Of a stretch of DNA of 64,000 nucleotides, positions 34,755 to 43,057 are shown one piece after another. Position 1 is the stretch's first letter; each line of letters begins with the position of its first letter. The notes below the pieces were generated by a model. That model ran no database searches and was not told the DNA's origin. It saw nothing but the letters and a program-made list of their open reading frames with translations. The translations under genes were made by a program, and so were the position numbers. Origin of the DNA: a marine gamma proteobacterium HTCC2080 (GTDB lineage: Bacteria > Pseudomonadota > Gammaproteobacteria > Pseudomonadales > Halieaceae); contig AAVV01000005.1 in NCBI GenBank assembly GCA_000169115.1, positions 214,498 through 278,497 on the forward strand. The letters are read 5' to 3'.

Positions 34755-35522
34755 CTAGCCCAGATTGACCTGCCCCCCGTCCAGGGCTATGGATTGGCCG
34801 TTGACAAAGCGCGACTCTGGACTGCACAGCGTGGCTACAAAGTCGCCAATATCCTGTTCGCAGTCGCCTATGCGCTGCTGCGGCACTGTTTTCATAAAAG
34901 CCTCAGCCTCTTCAGGGCGGTATTTGGCCCAGGCCGCCAAGGCGGGTGATTGGGCGAGGGGGAGGATAGTATTGCTGCGAATGCCTAGCCCGCCCCACTC
35001 ATTGGCTGCAGCTCGGGTGAGCGCTCTAATAGCCTCTTTTTCGGCGGCGTAGACACCATAATTGCTGCTGTCCCATCGCATGGCTGCGGAGGACGCTAAA
35101 TTAATGATATTGCCACCCCCAGCAGTCACTAGGTGAGGCTGGACTAATTGCATAAGTTTTAGTGAGGCTACGGGACCAACCCGAAGTCCAAGCTCGAACT
35201 CTTCAATAGAAGCATCCAGCAGAGGGGTAATTTGGGCTGACACGGCGTTGTTGACCAGGATGTCGAGACGACCGAATTGGTTTGCCGCCGAGGTGACTAA
35301 GTCATCTAAATCTGCAATTACTCCAATGTCACACCTAATGGCGGCACCGTCGGTCCCAAAGCGCTCTTTAATGGTTGCTATGGTGCCTTCACATTTTTCC
35401 AGGGTTCGACCAACTGCAATGATACGCACGCCTCTTTTGGCCAAGCCATAGGCAATACCTTGTCCTACACCCTGGCCAGCTCCGGTGATTAGCGCTACCT
35501 GATCGGTAAGTGGCTTATCCAT
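34755..35522 (-). CDS. SDR oxidoreductase
   Basis: This is an SDR of 255 aa: TGAGQGVG (13-20), NNAVSAQITP, Ser144/145, and Tyr158 and Lys162 in the slightly unusual YAAEK, where AS or AA is common. The C-terminus RIGDCEQDIGDFVATLCSPES..NGQSIALDGG is normal. It is the third gene of the operon that begins with the acyl-CoA ligase (start 37873), ten bases after the EthD-like gene. That placement suggests oxidation of a hydroxylated CoA ester, by inference. Confidence 0.82.
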   Translation of the reverse strand: MDKPLTDQVALITGAGQGVGQGIAYGLAKRGVRIIAVGRTLEKCEGTIATIKERFGTDGAAIRCDIGVIADLDDLVTSAANQFGRLDILVNNAVSAQITPLLDASIEEFELGLRVGPVASLKLMQLVQPHLVTAGGGNIINLASSAAMRWDSSNYGVYAAEKEAIRALTRAAANEWGGLGIRSNTILPLAQSPALAAWAKYRPEEAEAFMKTVPQQRIGDCEQDIGDFVATLCSPESRFVNGQSIALDGGQVNLG

Positions 35523-35531
35523 AATGATTCC

Positions 35532-36197
35532 TTAAATAATACGTATGTCGGAGAGGTGAATCACCTCGGAGCGATCTAAGTCTAGGAATCGCTCACTGCT
35601 TTGTGTGAGTTTCTCGATGTGTTCCCACATTCGAGCTTCATTATCACCGTCGGCAAAAAATGCCTCCATAGAATGGCTGGCCTCGGGTGGAAAATATTCT
35701 TCAACGATGCCGTCGAAATGCGGTTCCCCACTAATGCTCACACGGTTCTGGCGGTAGCCGAGTGTGTTTTGTGTGCTCAGGGCGACGTCGGTGTGTTCCT
35801 GTAACCAATACTGATGCAGCTGCGCGGAGTTGATGTCTGCGCGGCGCTGAAAGCAGCACAACTGCAGCGTTCCCAAGAACCTCTCGCCCACATTCAGTTT
35901 GGGCATCAGGGGGGTGATTCCCTCACACAAGTAAGCCACCCCTCCCAAATTTTCCGCGAGGGGAGAGGTTACCAGCGATTTAATACTGTCGCGGTCGGCC
36001 TCTATGGCCAGTCGTCCGCTGGGTAGGCAGCCCAACGGGTCACGGGTCCACATGCCGGCCTTCTCGCTGTGTTCATCCATCATTGCAAGCGCCGCAAAGG
36101 ACACCCCAGTGTGGTCAAGGAGTGCGAGCCGTACTGCCTCGGTCGTGGGTACCTCCCCGTAAAATATAATGAGCAGCCTGTCATCGTGTGCACTCAT
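35532..36197 (-). CDS. EthD-domain protein
   Basis: This 221-aa protein has a C-terminal EthD-type ferredoxin-like (dimeric alpha/beta barrel) domain, seen in QYWLQEHTDVALSTQNTLGYRQN and FDGIVEEYFP. The N-terminal half is a related divergent copy (GEVPTTEAVRLALLDHTG). EthD-like proteins occur beside P450, ether or lipid degradation genes; a small cyclase, dehydratase or chaperone role is suspected, but no catalytic residues can be named. Its start overlaps the ligase stop by four bases (36194-36197). Confidence 0.75.
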   Translation of the reverse strand: MSAHDDRLLIIFYGEVPTTEAVRLALLDHTGVSFAALAMMDEHSEKAGMWTRDPLGCLPSGRLAIEADRDSIKSLVTSPLAENLGGVAYLCEGITPLMPKLNVGERFLGTLQLCCFQRRADINSAQLHQYWLQEHTDVALSTQNTLGYRQNRVSISGEPHFDGIVEEYFPPEASHSMEAFFADGDNEARMWEHIEKLTQSSERFLDLDRSEVIHLSDIRII

Positions 36198-37873
36198 TGG
36201 GGGTAGTACTCTGCAATAATTTTATTCTTAAGTAGCTTGCGTAGTGCGTTTCGGGGCAGGGATTTTTCGGTAAAGATCACCTGCACGGGCACTTTGAAAG
36301 CCGCCAGTTGCTGCTGACAATGTTCAATAACGAGTTGGCTATTTGCTTCGGTGCCAGGGGGCACTTGTACCACCGCAGCAACTTCTTCGCCCCACTTGGG
36401 GTCTGGTCTGCCAACGACGGCGGCATCGAGGCAAAGTGGAAGTGTCGTGAGGCAAGCTTCAATTTCACTGGGGTAAATATTTTCACCACCTCGAATAATC
36501 ATGTCTTTGACGCGCCCACAAATAAATAGCAGGCCTTCTTCGTTGATGTAACCGACGTCACCGGTGGCTAACCAGCCCTCATAGAAATCTTCACTACTGC
36601 CAGTGTGATAACGCTGAACCGCAGCGCTTGAGCGCACATTGATTTCGCCCGCTACTCCCGGTGGCGCGGATTTGCCATTTTCATCAAGAAAGCTGAACTC
36701 CATAATGGGAGAAGGAAAGCCACTTGCCATAGGGCGATGGCTGCAAAAATGACCGGTAAAGGCGGCGCCAGTACCCAAAGTTTCAGTCATACCCCAACCG
36801 CCACCGGGGAATGCAGCTGCCGTCTTAGTGGCGTAAAGCGCCGCGAGAGTTTCAGGGGTAGCGGCCCCTCCCGAGCTAATATTTGTCAGCTGTTTTGCAT
36901 CGCCAACGGTGAACTCAGGTTTACTCAGAAGCTCCATCATCATGACCGGGGCGCCCATTAGAACCGTGATCGCCTCTTGCCGCACCAGTTGCAGCGCCTC
37001 ATCGGCATTCCACTTGTACATGAGATAAAGGCTGCGTCCGTGGTGTAGGTTGACGATGAACTGCGAAAATAAGCCGCTGATGTGGAACAAGGGAACCGCA
37101 AGCAGTGTTTTCGGGGGCGTGGTTGATGCTAATTGCGTGCTCATAGCGTCTTGATTCGTCATGTAGGTTGCCGCGCCGATGAACTCCAAGTTCATTAACG
37201 CCTGACAGCAATTAAAGTGCGACAGCATGACGCCCTTAGGGCGGCCAGAGGTCCCTGATGTGAACAATAAAATCGCAGGACTATGAGTATCAATTGCCGG
37301 CGGTGTGATTGAACCGGTCCAGTTTGCTCGTATTACGTCATGAAAATCAGGCTGCTGGGGTCCGGAAGAATCACCGTCAACGATAAGGGCTGGAACTATC
37401 CGCTTGCGCTCCTGAACATACTTCCATCGTGGGACGTCACAAATCAGCAGTGCAGCATGGCTGTCCTCAAGACCTTGCTCTAGCTCTGCGCTTTTGCCCC
37501 AACTGTTGAGAGGAACTGCAATGCCACCCACATTGATAATGGCCACAAAAGCTATCAGCCATTCGGGACGATTACGCATGGCTATCGCTACTGGTGTTCC
37601 GGCGGTGATATTGCCTTCAGTAACCAGCCAGTGACTGAGTCGATCAACCGCGGTGTAGAATTCTTTAAAGCTCCAGCTTGATTCCTGATATTGTAAAAGT
37701 TGTTTGTCGCCGTGCTGGCGACCGTCGTTTAGATAATCGCTAAGCGACGAGTGGGCCCGAGAGAACGCTTTTAATGACAGACCCTCGATAGAACAGTTTA
37801 TGACCTCAAACGGAGCCCCAGGCCCTGTGAGTTGCGCAACAGCGTCGTGATAGGGTTGTGTGAATAGGCTCAT
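36194..37873 (-). CDS. Acyl-CoA synthetase (FadD-type)
   Basis: This is an AMP-forming CoA ligase, 559 aa. The motifs are LLFTSGTSGRPKGVMLSH (ATP loop), GWGMTETLGTG, GDVGYINEEG and GRVKDMIIRGGENIYPSEIE. The C-terminal A10 region reads LPRNALRKLLKN, with the catalytic Lys kept but the usual TGK changed to LRK. The start is the ATG at 37873; the ORF could begin at 37930 but there is no better ribosome site. It activates a carboxylate with ATP and CoA, with a bulky steroid side-chain or degradation acid likely in this cluster. It diverges from ipdC and is coupled to the EthD-like and SDR genes. Confidence 0.88.
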   Translation of the reverse strand: MSLFTQPYHDAVAQLTGPGAPFEVINCSIEGLSLKAFSRAHSSLSDYLNDGRQHGDKQLLQYQESSWSFKEFYTAVDRLSHWLVTEGNITAGTPVAIAMRNRPEWLIAFVAIINVGGIAVPLNSWGKSAELEQGLEDSHAALLICDVPRWKYVQERKRIVPALIVDGDSSGPQQPDFHDVIRANWTGSITPPAIDTHSPAILLFTSGTSGRPKGVMLSHFNCCQALMNLEFIGAATYMTNQDAMSTQLASTTPPKTLLAVPLFHISGLFSQFIVNLHHGRSLYLMYKWNADEALQLVRQEAITVLMGAPVMMMELLSKPEFTVGDAKQLTNISSGGAATPETLAALYATKTAAAFPGGGWGMTETLGTGAAFTGHFCSHRPMASGFPSPIMEFSFLDENGKSAPPGVAGEINVRSSAAVQRYHTGSSEDFYEGWLATGDVGYINEEGLLFICGRVKDMIIRGGENIYPSEIEACLTTLPLCLDAAVVGRPDPKWGEEVAAVVQVPPGTEANSQLVIEHCQQQLAAFKVPVQVIFTEKSLPRNALRKLLKNKIIAEYYPQ

Positions 37874-38045
37874 AGATTGAGTCCTGGGTCGAGTTTGAAG
37901 GCACGTAAGGATCGTATGGTGGGCGGTCATCGCGGCTTCGTCATGGTCTTTTTAGCCTATCAATAGACCTTGCCATGCGTTGACCTGCCTTCCAGCTCAC
38001 CAGTAAGGTGCAATCTCGTTAATCAACCGTAGCGCCACGCCAACC

Positions 38046-39116
38046 ATGCAAACCCCGCTTACAGAACTTTTGGGTTGCCGATATCCCATTATTCAGACTG
38101 CCATGGGATGGGTTGCTGATCCGAACCTGGTTGCCGCGACAGGTAATGCCGGCGGCTTTGGCTTTCTGGCAGGTGCGGTAATGACATTAGAAGAGATTGA
38201 AGAGGGCATCCTCGAGATTAGATCGAAAACCGATGCACCCTTTGGCGTCAACTTTCATATGTATGTGCCCTTTGCCGAGGACATTGTTGATCTGTGCATA
38301 GAGCACCGTATTCGAGCCGTCAGCTACAGCCGTTCACCAAGCGCTCGCAGTGTAGAAAGGCTCAAAAGCGCAGGTGTGGTTTGTATGCCGACCGTCGGTG
38401 CTTTTAAGCACGCGGTGAAGGCGGTAGAGCTCGGTGCAGATGCACTGGTGATTCAAGGCGGCGAAGGGGGCGGCCATACTGGGTCTGTGGCCACCAGCAT
38501 TTTACTGGGACAGGTACGTAGCGGGGTCTCAGTGCCCATCGCGGCGGCGGGCGGTTTTCGCGATGGTGGTGGGCTTGTTGCCGCTTTGGCCATGGGTGCA
38601 CAAGGTATAGCCATGGGTACGCGATTCTTATTAACCCAAGAATCCCCGGTACCTGAAGCTACCAAGGCGGTTTACTTGCGAACACCCCCGGAGAACATTG
38701 TCGTCAGCAAACGCCTCGATGGTCTGCCTCAAAGAATGATTGCAAACAGTTATTTGGCGCGCCTGATAGATGCGAGTCAGTTGGGTTTGCTGCTACGTGC
38801 GCTGCGCAACGGTCTGGCCTTTACAAAAATGACGGGTAGCTCGCTTTGGGACATGCTTAAATCCGCATGGCGCATGCGGCGTGGTGGAGAGTTATCTTTG
38901 GGGCAAACGCTCATGGCGGCTAATGCACCCATGATGATTCAAGAGGCGATGGTGCATGGGAACCCTGAAGAAGGCATTTTGCCTTCCGGGCAGGTAGCAG
39001 GCTTAATTGACGACCTGCCCAGTGTCGAGACACTGATTAGCGGCATCATGGCCGAAGCTGACAGTACGCTGGAGGCGCTCAACAAACACCGTAACGATGA
39101 TAGAAATCCAGATTAA
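38046..39116 (+). CDS. ipdC: IpdC-like FMN oxidoreductase (nitronate monooxygenase family)
   Basis: This is a 356-aa FMN protein of the nitronate monooxygenase fold. It tracks Mycobacterium tuberculosis IpdC (Rv3553) along its length: TPLTELLGCRYPIIQTAMGWVA at the start, FGVNFHM, VIQGGEGGGHTGSVAT, AAAGGFRDGGGLVAAL, MGTRFLLTQESPVPEA and the end LIDDLPSVETLI. In that pathway it acts on the CoA ester of 5-hydroxy- or 5-keto-HIP before the rings are opened. It is followed after 16 bases by the EchA20 homologue, and the pair matches the HIP pathway. No clear ribosome site precedes its ATG. The symbol is by remembered similarity. Confidence 0.88.
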   Translation: MQTPLTELLGCRYPIIQTAMGWVADPNLVAATGNAGGFGFLAGAVMTLEEIEEGILEIRSKTDAPFGVNFHMYVPFAEDIVDLCIEHRIRAVSYSRSPSARSVERLKSAGVVCMPTVGAFKHAVKAVELGADALVIQGGEGGGHTGSVATSILLGQVRSGVSVPIAAAGGFRDGGGLVAALAMGAQGIAMGTRFLLTQESPVPEATKAVYLRTPPENIVVSKRLDGLPQRMIANSYLARLIDASQLGLLLRALRNGLAFTKMTGSSLWDMLKSAWRMRRGGELSLGQTLMAANAPMMIQEAMVHGNPEEGILPSGQVAGLIDDLPSVETLISGIMAEADSTLEALNKHRNDDRNPD

Positions 39117-39132
39117 ATAAGGATCCGGCGAG

Positions 39133-39882
39133 ATGGCGGCATTTACCAGTCAGGTAGCGGAAAACATCGGACATATCATTTTCGATAAGCCGCCGGTGAA
39201 CGCTTTCGATAGCGGTGAATGGGCGGCTATTGCGACGGAAATTAGTGCCTTAGGACTTCGCAGCGATGTCCATGTCATTGTCATAAGTGCCGAGGGTCGG
39301 GGTTTTTGTGCAGGAGTCGATATCAAGGAGTTGGGCGCCCACCCAGAGATGATAGTGCCGGTCAACAAGGGCAATTACGACACGTTTGAGGCCATTCATA
39401 AAAATCCGAAGCCTGTCATCGTGGCACTGCACGGTTTCGTTCTTGGTGGCGGAATCGGTATTGCTGGTGCCGCCGATATTATTGTGGCCTCAGAATGTGC
39501 CACCTTCGGCGTTCCCGAAGTGGATCGGGGTGCTATGGGTGGTGGAGCACATCTTCAGCGTATGTTTCCAGTGCAAAAGGTGCGTCACATGTACTTTACG
39601 GGTGAGTTTATCGATGCTCAAGAAGCCTGGCGGCTTGGCGCTGTTGAAAAGGTGGTGCCTCGCGAGAGCTTGGTAGCTGAGGCAACTGCAATTGCCCAGA
39701 AGATTGCAGCTAAGAGCAACATTATGGTGCAGCTCGCCAAAGAGGCGCTCAACGGCATCGAGGATGGTGACTTGGAAGCTAAATATCGCCGGGAGCAAGG
39801 CATGACTCTGGAGGCCTACAGTTATAAAGATTCTCAGGAGGCCCGTGATGCGTTCAATGAAAAGCGTGACGTGAGCTTTTAG
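39133..39882 (+). CDS. echA20: EchA20-like ring-opening hydrolase (crotonase fold)
   Basis: This is a 249-aa crotonase-fold enzyme. GRGFCAGVDIKEL gives the oxyanion hole. DKPPVNAF near the start, HGFVLGGGIGIAGAADI, FGVPEVDRGAMGGGAHL, AKEALNGIEDGDL and REQGMTLEAY match remembered M. tuberculosis EchA20 (Rv3550) closely. EchA20 hydrolyses ring D of the CoA-bound HIEC intermediate to COCHEA-CoA. It follows ipdC in an operon. A second hydratase-like gene at 48703 lacks these signature regions, so this is the better candidate for the ring-D step. Confidence 0.88.
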   Translation: MAAFTSQVAENIGHIIFDKPPVNAFDSGEWAAIATEISALGLRSDVHVIVISAEGRGFCAGVDIKELGAHPEMIVPVNKGNYDTFEAIHKNPKPVIVALHGFVLGGGIGIAGAADIIVASECATFGVPEVDRGAMGGGAHLQRMFPVQKVRHMYFTGEFIDAQEAWRLGAVEKVVPRESLVAEATAIAQKIAAKSNIMVQLAKEALNGIEDGDLEAKYRREQGMTLEAYSYKDSQEARDAFNEKRDVSF

Positions 39883-40039
39883 TCTGCGGAGTGAGCCCAA
39901 GTTGTGTAGGTAAGAACGCAGCAGTGTGCCGTTGAGCTGCAGTTTCATTACGACCTAATTCACGGGCGATACTTTCAATAGAGATAGCGGCCCGCCACCA
40001 GCGGGTTTATTTGAGAGACGAAAGTAAAAGAGGGCTTCC

Positions 40040-40417
40040 ATGATTAATTACGAGCAAGCACTACGAGTCTGTGAGACTTATATCCAGTCGTTGGTGACCA
40101 ATGACGTTGATGCGATTCTTGATTTATATGCTGATGACGCGACGGTCGAAGATCCGGTCGGCTCAGAGGCACGCAGCGGCCAAGACGCGCTTCGATCGTT
40201 TTATGCTGGCGCTGTTACCGGGGTGATGGCGGCATCACTCACCGGAGAGCCGAGACTGGCGGGCAACGAAGTGGCGTTCCCGTTTCAGGTAATAGCGGGG
40301 CAGCCCGGAGAAGAAATTCAGATCAATATTATCGATGTTTTCCGTTTCAATGCGGAGGGCAAGGTTGACTTAATGCGGGCTTTTTGGGGCTCCGATAATG
40401 TGGGCGGCAAGGCCTAG
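40040..40417 (+). CDS. ksi: Delta5-3-ketosteroid isomerase
   Basis: This is a 125-aa ketosteroid isomerase. Tyr14, Asp38 and Asp99, the catalytic set of the Comamonas testosteroni enzyme, fall at exactly these numbers, with ADDATVEDPVGSE around Asp38 and INIIDVFRFNAEGKV around Asp99. It moves the 5,6 double bond of a 3-keto-5-ene steroid to the 4-ene, the step after 3-beta-hydroxyl oxidation. It is shorter and quite different from the three NTF2-like proteins elsewhere in the window. It has a separate 157-bp upstream region after echA20 and may have its own promoter. Confidence 0.95.
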   Translation: MINYEQALRVCETYIQSLVTNDVDAILDLYADDATVEDPVGSEARSGQDALRSFYAGAVTGVMAASLTGEPRLAGNEVAFPFQVIAGQPGEEIQINIIDVFRFNAEGKVDLMRAFWGSDNVGGKA

Positions 40418-40500
40418 CCTGCTGGCACTACAAGCTGCTGCGCCGACTTGCGGTTAGTTTTTTACGGGTAATTCAGCAGGGCTGAGGGAGGCGGAAACTG

Positions 40501-40821
40501 GTGTCTATGCTGTCGACAGCGAGTGTCGTTTTGCTGATCGGATGGATGACTTTGATGCTGCGTGCCTGTGTCGCGGAGTATCGTTATTACCGCGCCGTCG
40601 CCATTCATGAACCCGAAGTTTGGGTGAAGTTAGGTGCCCCCAACCACTGGCTTGCGCCTTTTCTGTTTTTAGTCACTCCCGGTCGCAAGCGCCTGCTGGA
40701 TAGTGTCGATAATCCCCTAGTGCTTGCGCTTAAGCGGCGCTACACCCTCGCCGGCCGGATATTCTTGGCTTATGTTGTGGTCCTATTACTATCGTCAACA
40801 GCGTTTTTTGAATGGGCTTAG
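40501..40821 (+). CDS. Small two-helix membrane protein
   Basis: This is a 106-aa protein with a hydrophobic N-terminal segment (TASVVLLIGWMTLML, residues 6-20) and a C-terminal one (IFLAYVVVLLLSSTAFF). Between them lie a charged region (RYYRAVAIHEPEVWVKLGAP) and a second short hydrophobic stretch (HWLAPFLFLV). It starts at GTG with GGGAGG upstream and lies 84 bases after KSI. I do not recognise a family. The position between KSI and the LuxR regulator suggests a small integral protein linked to steroid handling, without evidence of mechanism. Confidence 0.6.
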   Translation: MSMLSTASVVLLIGWMTLMLRACVAEYRYYRAVAIHEPEVWVKLGAPNHWLAPFLFLVTPGRKRLLDSVDNPLVLALKRRYTLAGRIFLAYVVVLLLSSTAFFEWA

Positions 40822-40949
40822 GGGGGGGCTTCTGCTTCCGCCATCGCCCGGGTTCTACACAATCACAACGCGATGGACAGCAGCAGGTCTCGGCCCCCGC
40901 CTTGCGCTGCGGGAGTGGGATGGGAAGCCCTGGAAAAGGCCGGCCGTTT

Positions 40950-42092
40950 TCAGGAGTAGGTTACGACGCTTTTGAGCATCAAACTGACTAGCATCGACTG
41001 GCGGGACACGCCGGTTTTAGCGAAGATCGAGCGAAGCTGCGCTCTCGCTGTGTTTCTCGCGATCCCTAACTCCGCCGACGCCTGATCTAAATTAGCACCT
41101 TCTGCGAGCAGCTTTGCTAAATTCACTTCGGCTTTGGTTAGGTTGTACAGGGACATGAGTATTCGCGTATCGATTTCGTAACTGCGTTCGGGCTCGTTGA
41201 TGAACACGGTCATATGAGCCGTATGCCCGGGCTCTACGGTTTTGTCGATCATCATGGGTTTTACGAGAATTTCTAAGTCAGGGCGCCCTGAGGGTCGCTC
41301 AACGGCGAGCGCATTGGTGGGAGCCGTATCTTGGTTGCGTTGTGCGGTCACAATTGCGTCAATAAAATCGTTAAATTTTCCCCGGGCGGTAGAGCTTTCA
41401 AGGTAGATTTGCTCATTAACGATAGTTAGTCCGTCTTTTTCTCGAATAATATTGTCAGCGACAACATTTCGAGTAACCACTTTACCGCGCTCGTCGAGGG
41501 TCACCACGCCTACCGACTGCCGGGTAATTGTCGAGCTGTAAAGGCGCCGCTCTTTGTCTAACTGGATGAGCTGCATGCCATTCGCGACAGCTCGTTGGAT
41601 GTGCGGAGCGAGTAGGGCTAAAAATCCACGTTCTTCCGAGCCAAAATTGCTTGAGGCTTTAGGGCGACAGAAACGTACGCTGAAACGCTGCCCGTTGGCA
41701 TTGCGAAGGTCAACGCCTACCATATGGTGAATTTCAATTGGCGCCATGCAAAAACGGTATAGATCGGTGTTCTCAAGCTGGCTATAGGAAATACATTCAT
41801 CCAAACACACGACTTGACCCCAAGGGAGGTTAGTCATGAGGTTGGAGGTGTAATGACGATCGGTGTAGGGGTTGTCGTGGTCATCGACAAACGTTTTTTG
41901 TAAGACATCTGACGATACGAACAGTAAGCCGCCGTCATCGCCGTGAGGCTCTCGCATTGTGATGGAGCCAAAATTACTGCCGATCAGGCGCCTTGTTTCA
42001 GCTAAGAAGCCGTTGTACGGATCTTCCTCAATGTGTCCATCGTAGAGCAGACCCAGGAGGCGAGACAATTCTTCAATATTTGGTTGAGTCAT
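40950..42092 (-). CDS. LuxR-type transcriptional regulator
   Basis: This 380-aa regulator has a C-terminal LuxR/FixJ helix-turn-helix (residues about 316-380: LTKAEVNLAKLLAEGANLDQASAELGIARNTARAQLRSIFAKTG). The N-terminal 300 residues look like a sensor module without a phosphorylatable receiver. The layout recalls TeiR, the testosterone-responsive regulator of Comamonas testosteroni, which also has LuxR-type binding. It is the last gene on the minus strand after hsaD, with a 119-bp gap, and is a good candidate to control the hsa and ipd operons. The effector is unknown. Confidence 0.86.
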   Translation of the reverse strand: MTQPNIEELSRLLGLLYDGHIEEDPYNGFLAETRRLIGSNFGSITMREPHGDDGGLLFVSSDVLQKTFVDDHDNPYTDRHYTSNLMTNLPWGQVVCLDECISYSQLENTDLYRFCMAPIEIHHMVGVDLRNANGQRFSVRFCRPKASSNFGSEERGFLALLAPHIQRAVANGMQLIQLDKERRLYSSTITRQSVGVVTLDERGKVVTRNVVADNIIREKDGLTIVNEQIYLESSTARGKFNDFIDAIVTAQRNQDTAPTNALAVERPSGRPDLEILVKPMMIDKTVEPGHTAHMTVFINEPERSYEIDTRILMSLYNLTKAEVNLAKLLAEGANLDQASAELGIARNTARAQLRSIFAKTGVSRQSMLVSLMLKSVVTYS

Positions 42093-42211
42093 CGAATGAA
42101 AACTGCCTTAGACATCGATCGGTTCAAGATAGCGCAGAGAAAGGAAAGGTCAATCAAAACCTCTGGCACTCTGCAATCACCTTCCGCAATGGCGACCGCT
42201 GTGCTGAGGTG

Positions 42212-43057
42212 TTACTGACTCGCTGATGTCGATAAAAAGGCTAGGCTTCGGGTATTGAAGAGCTCAGGATGTTCGGTCATTACCCAATGTCCACACTGGT
42301 TCAGTATTTCAGCCTGAACCTGACCGCCACCTTTTAGCATTTTCCAAACACCACTGGCTGGGCAGAACTTATCCTCAGTGCCCCAAAAAATTAACATAGG
42401 CTGGGCTATGTGGCCGATCTGGTCGCTTAGATCAGGAATGGCCATAGTGGCTAGTACATGACTGTTTTGAGTTTGTAGAGTAGTCCAGCGCTCCTCAATC
42501 AGCTCTTCGTCGATTGAGTCTTCATCATAAACCAGTAAAGTCAGTAGTTTAGCTAGCACATCTCTAGTAAATTCTGGGGATCCCATGGGGTATTTCACCA
42601 TGGTTTGTATGCCTTCCATTGCGAAGTAGTCCTCCCGAGATTCAATGCCACCGGGGGCCATGAGAATGAGTTGCTTGACCCTCTCGGGCTGCCTGAGTGC
42701 CATACCCAATGCCACAGCGCCCCCCAGAGAATTTCCCACTAGTGTGACTGACTGCAATGCCAGACCATCGAGCAGCGCGCCCAATCCGTCGACAAAGAAG
42801 TCTAGTGTGTGGTCGATATGAGTGGGCTTGTCAGTTTTGCCATAGCCCCACTGGTCGTAGACTACGCATCTATAGCCCGCCATTTGGAAGGCTGCGATGT
42901 TGTGTTTAAAGTTGCTCCAGCCACTAGCTCCCGGCCCACTACCATGGATAAACACCAAAGTGCCTTGCTCTTCTCCGGTTGCGGGATGATCGGTGTAGTG
43001 CAGTGACAAACCTTCTGGCGTTGTATGGAACTGGGGTGCGGCAGTATTTGATGACAT
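42212..43057 (-). CDS. hsaD: Meta-cleavage product hydrolase HsaD/TesD
   Basis: This is an alpha/beta hydrolase of 281 aa. The meta-cleavage hydrolase motif GSGPGASGWSNF (39-50) and the nucleophile elbow GNSLGGA (Ser110) are present, with Asp229 and His257 completing the triad. It would hydrolyse the ring-A cleavage product DSHA (a 4,9-diseco steroid) to HIP and the dienoate HHD. The start overlaps the stop of hsaA (TAATG, 43055-43059), so they are coupled. Identity as HsaD rather than a biphenyl-type hydrolase follows from hsaA and hsaC beside it. Confidence 0.92.
   Translation of the reverse strand: MSSNTAAPQFHTTPEGLSLHYTDHPATGEEQGTLVFIHGSGPGASGWSNFKHNIAAFQMAGYRCVVYDQWGYGKTDKPTHIDHTLDFFVDGLGALLDGLALQSVTLVGNSLGGAVALGMALRQPERVKQLILMAPGGIESREDYFAMEGIQTMVKYPMGSPEFTRDVLAKLLTLLVYDEDSIDEELIEERWTTLQTQNSHVLATMAIPDLSDQIGHIAQPMLIFWGTEDKFCPASGVWKMLKGGGQVQAEILNQCGHWVMTEHPELFNTRSLAFLSTSASQ

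Noticed and set aside
40822..40949. CDS extending through the GC-rich gap after the membrane protein (ORF 40724-40975)
   Set aside because: It overlaps two real genes out of frame and has no domain signal.
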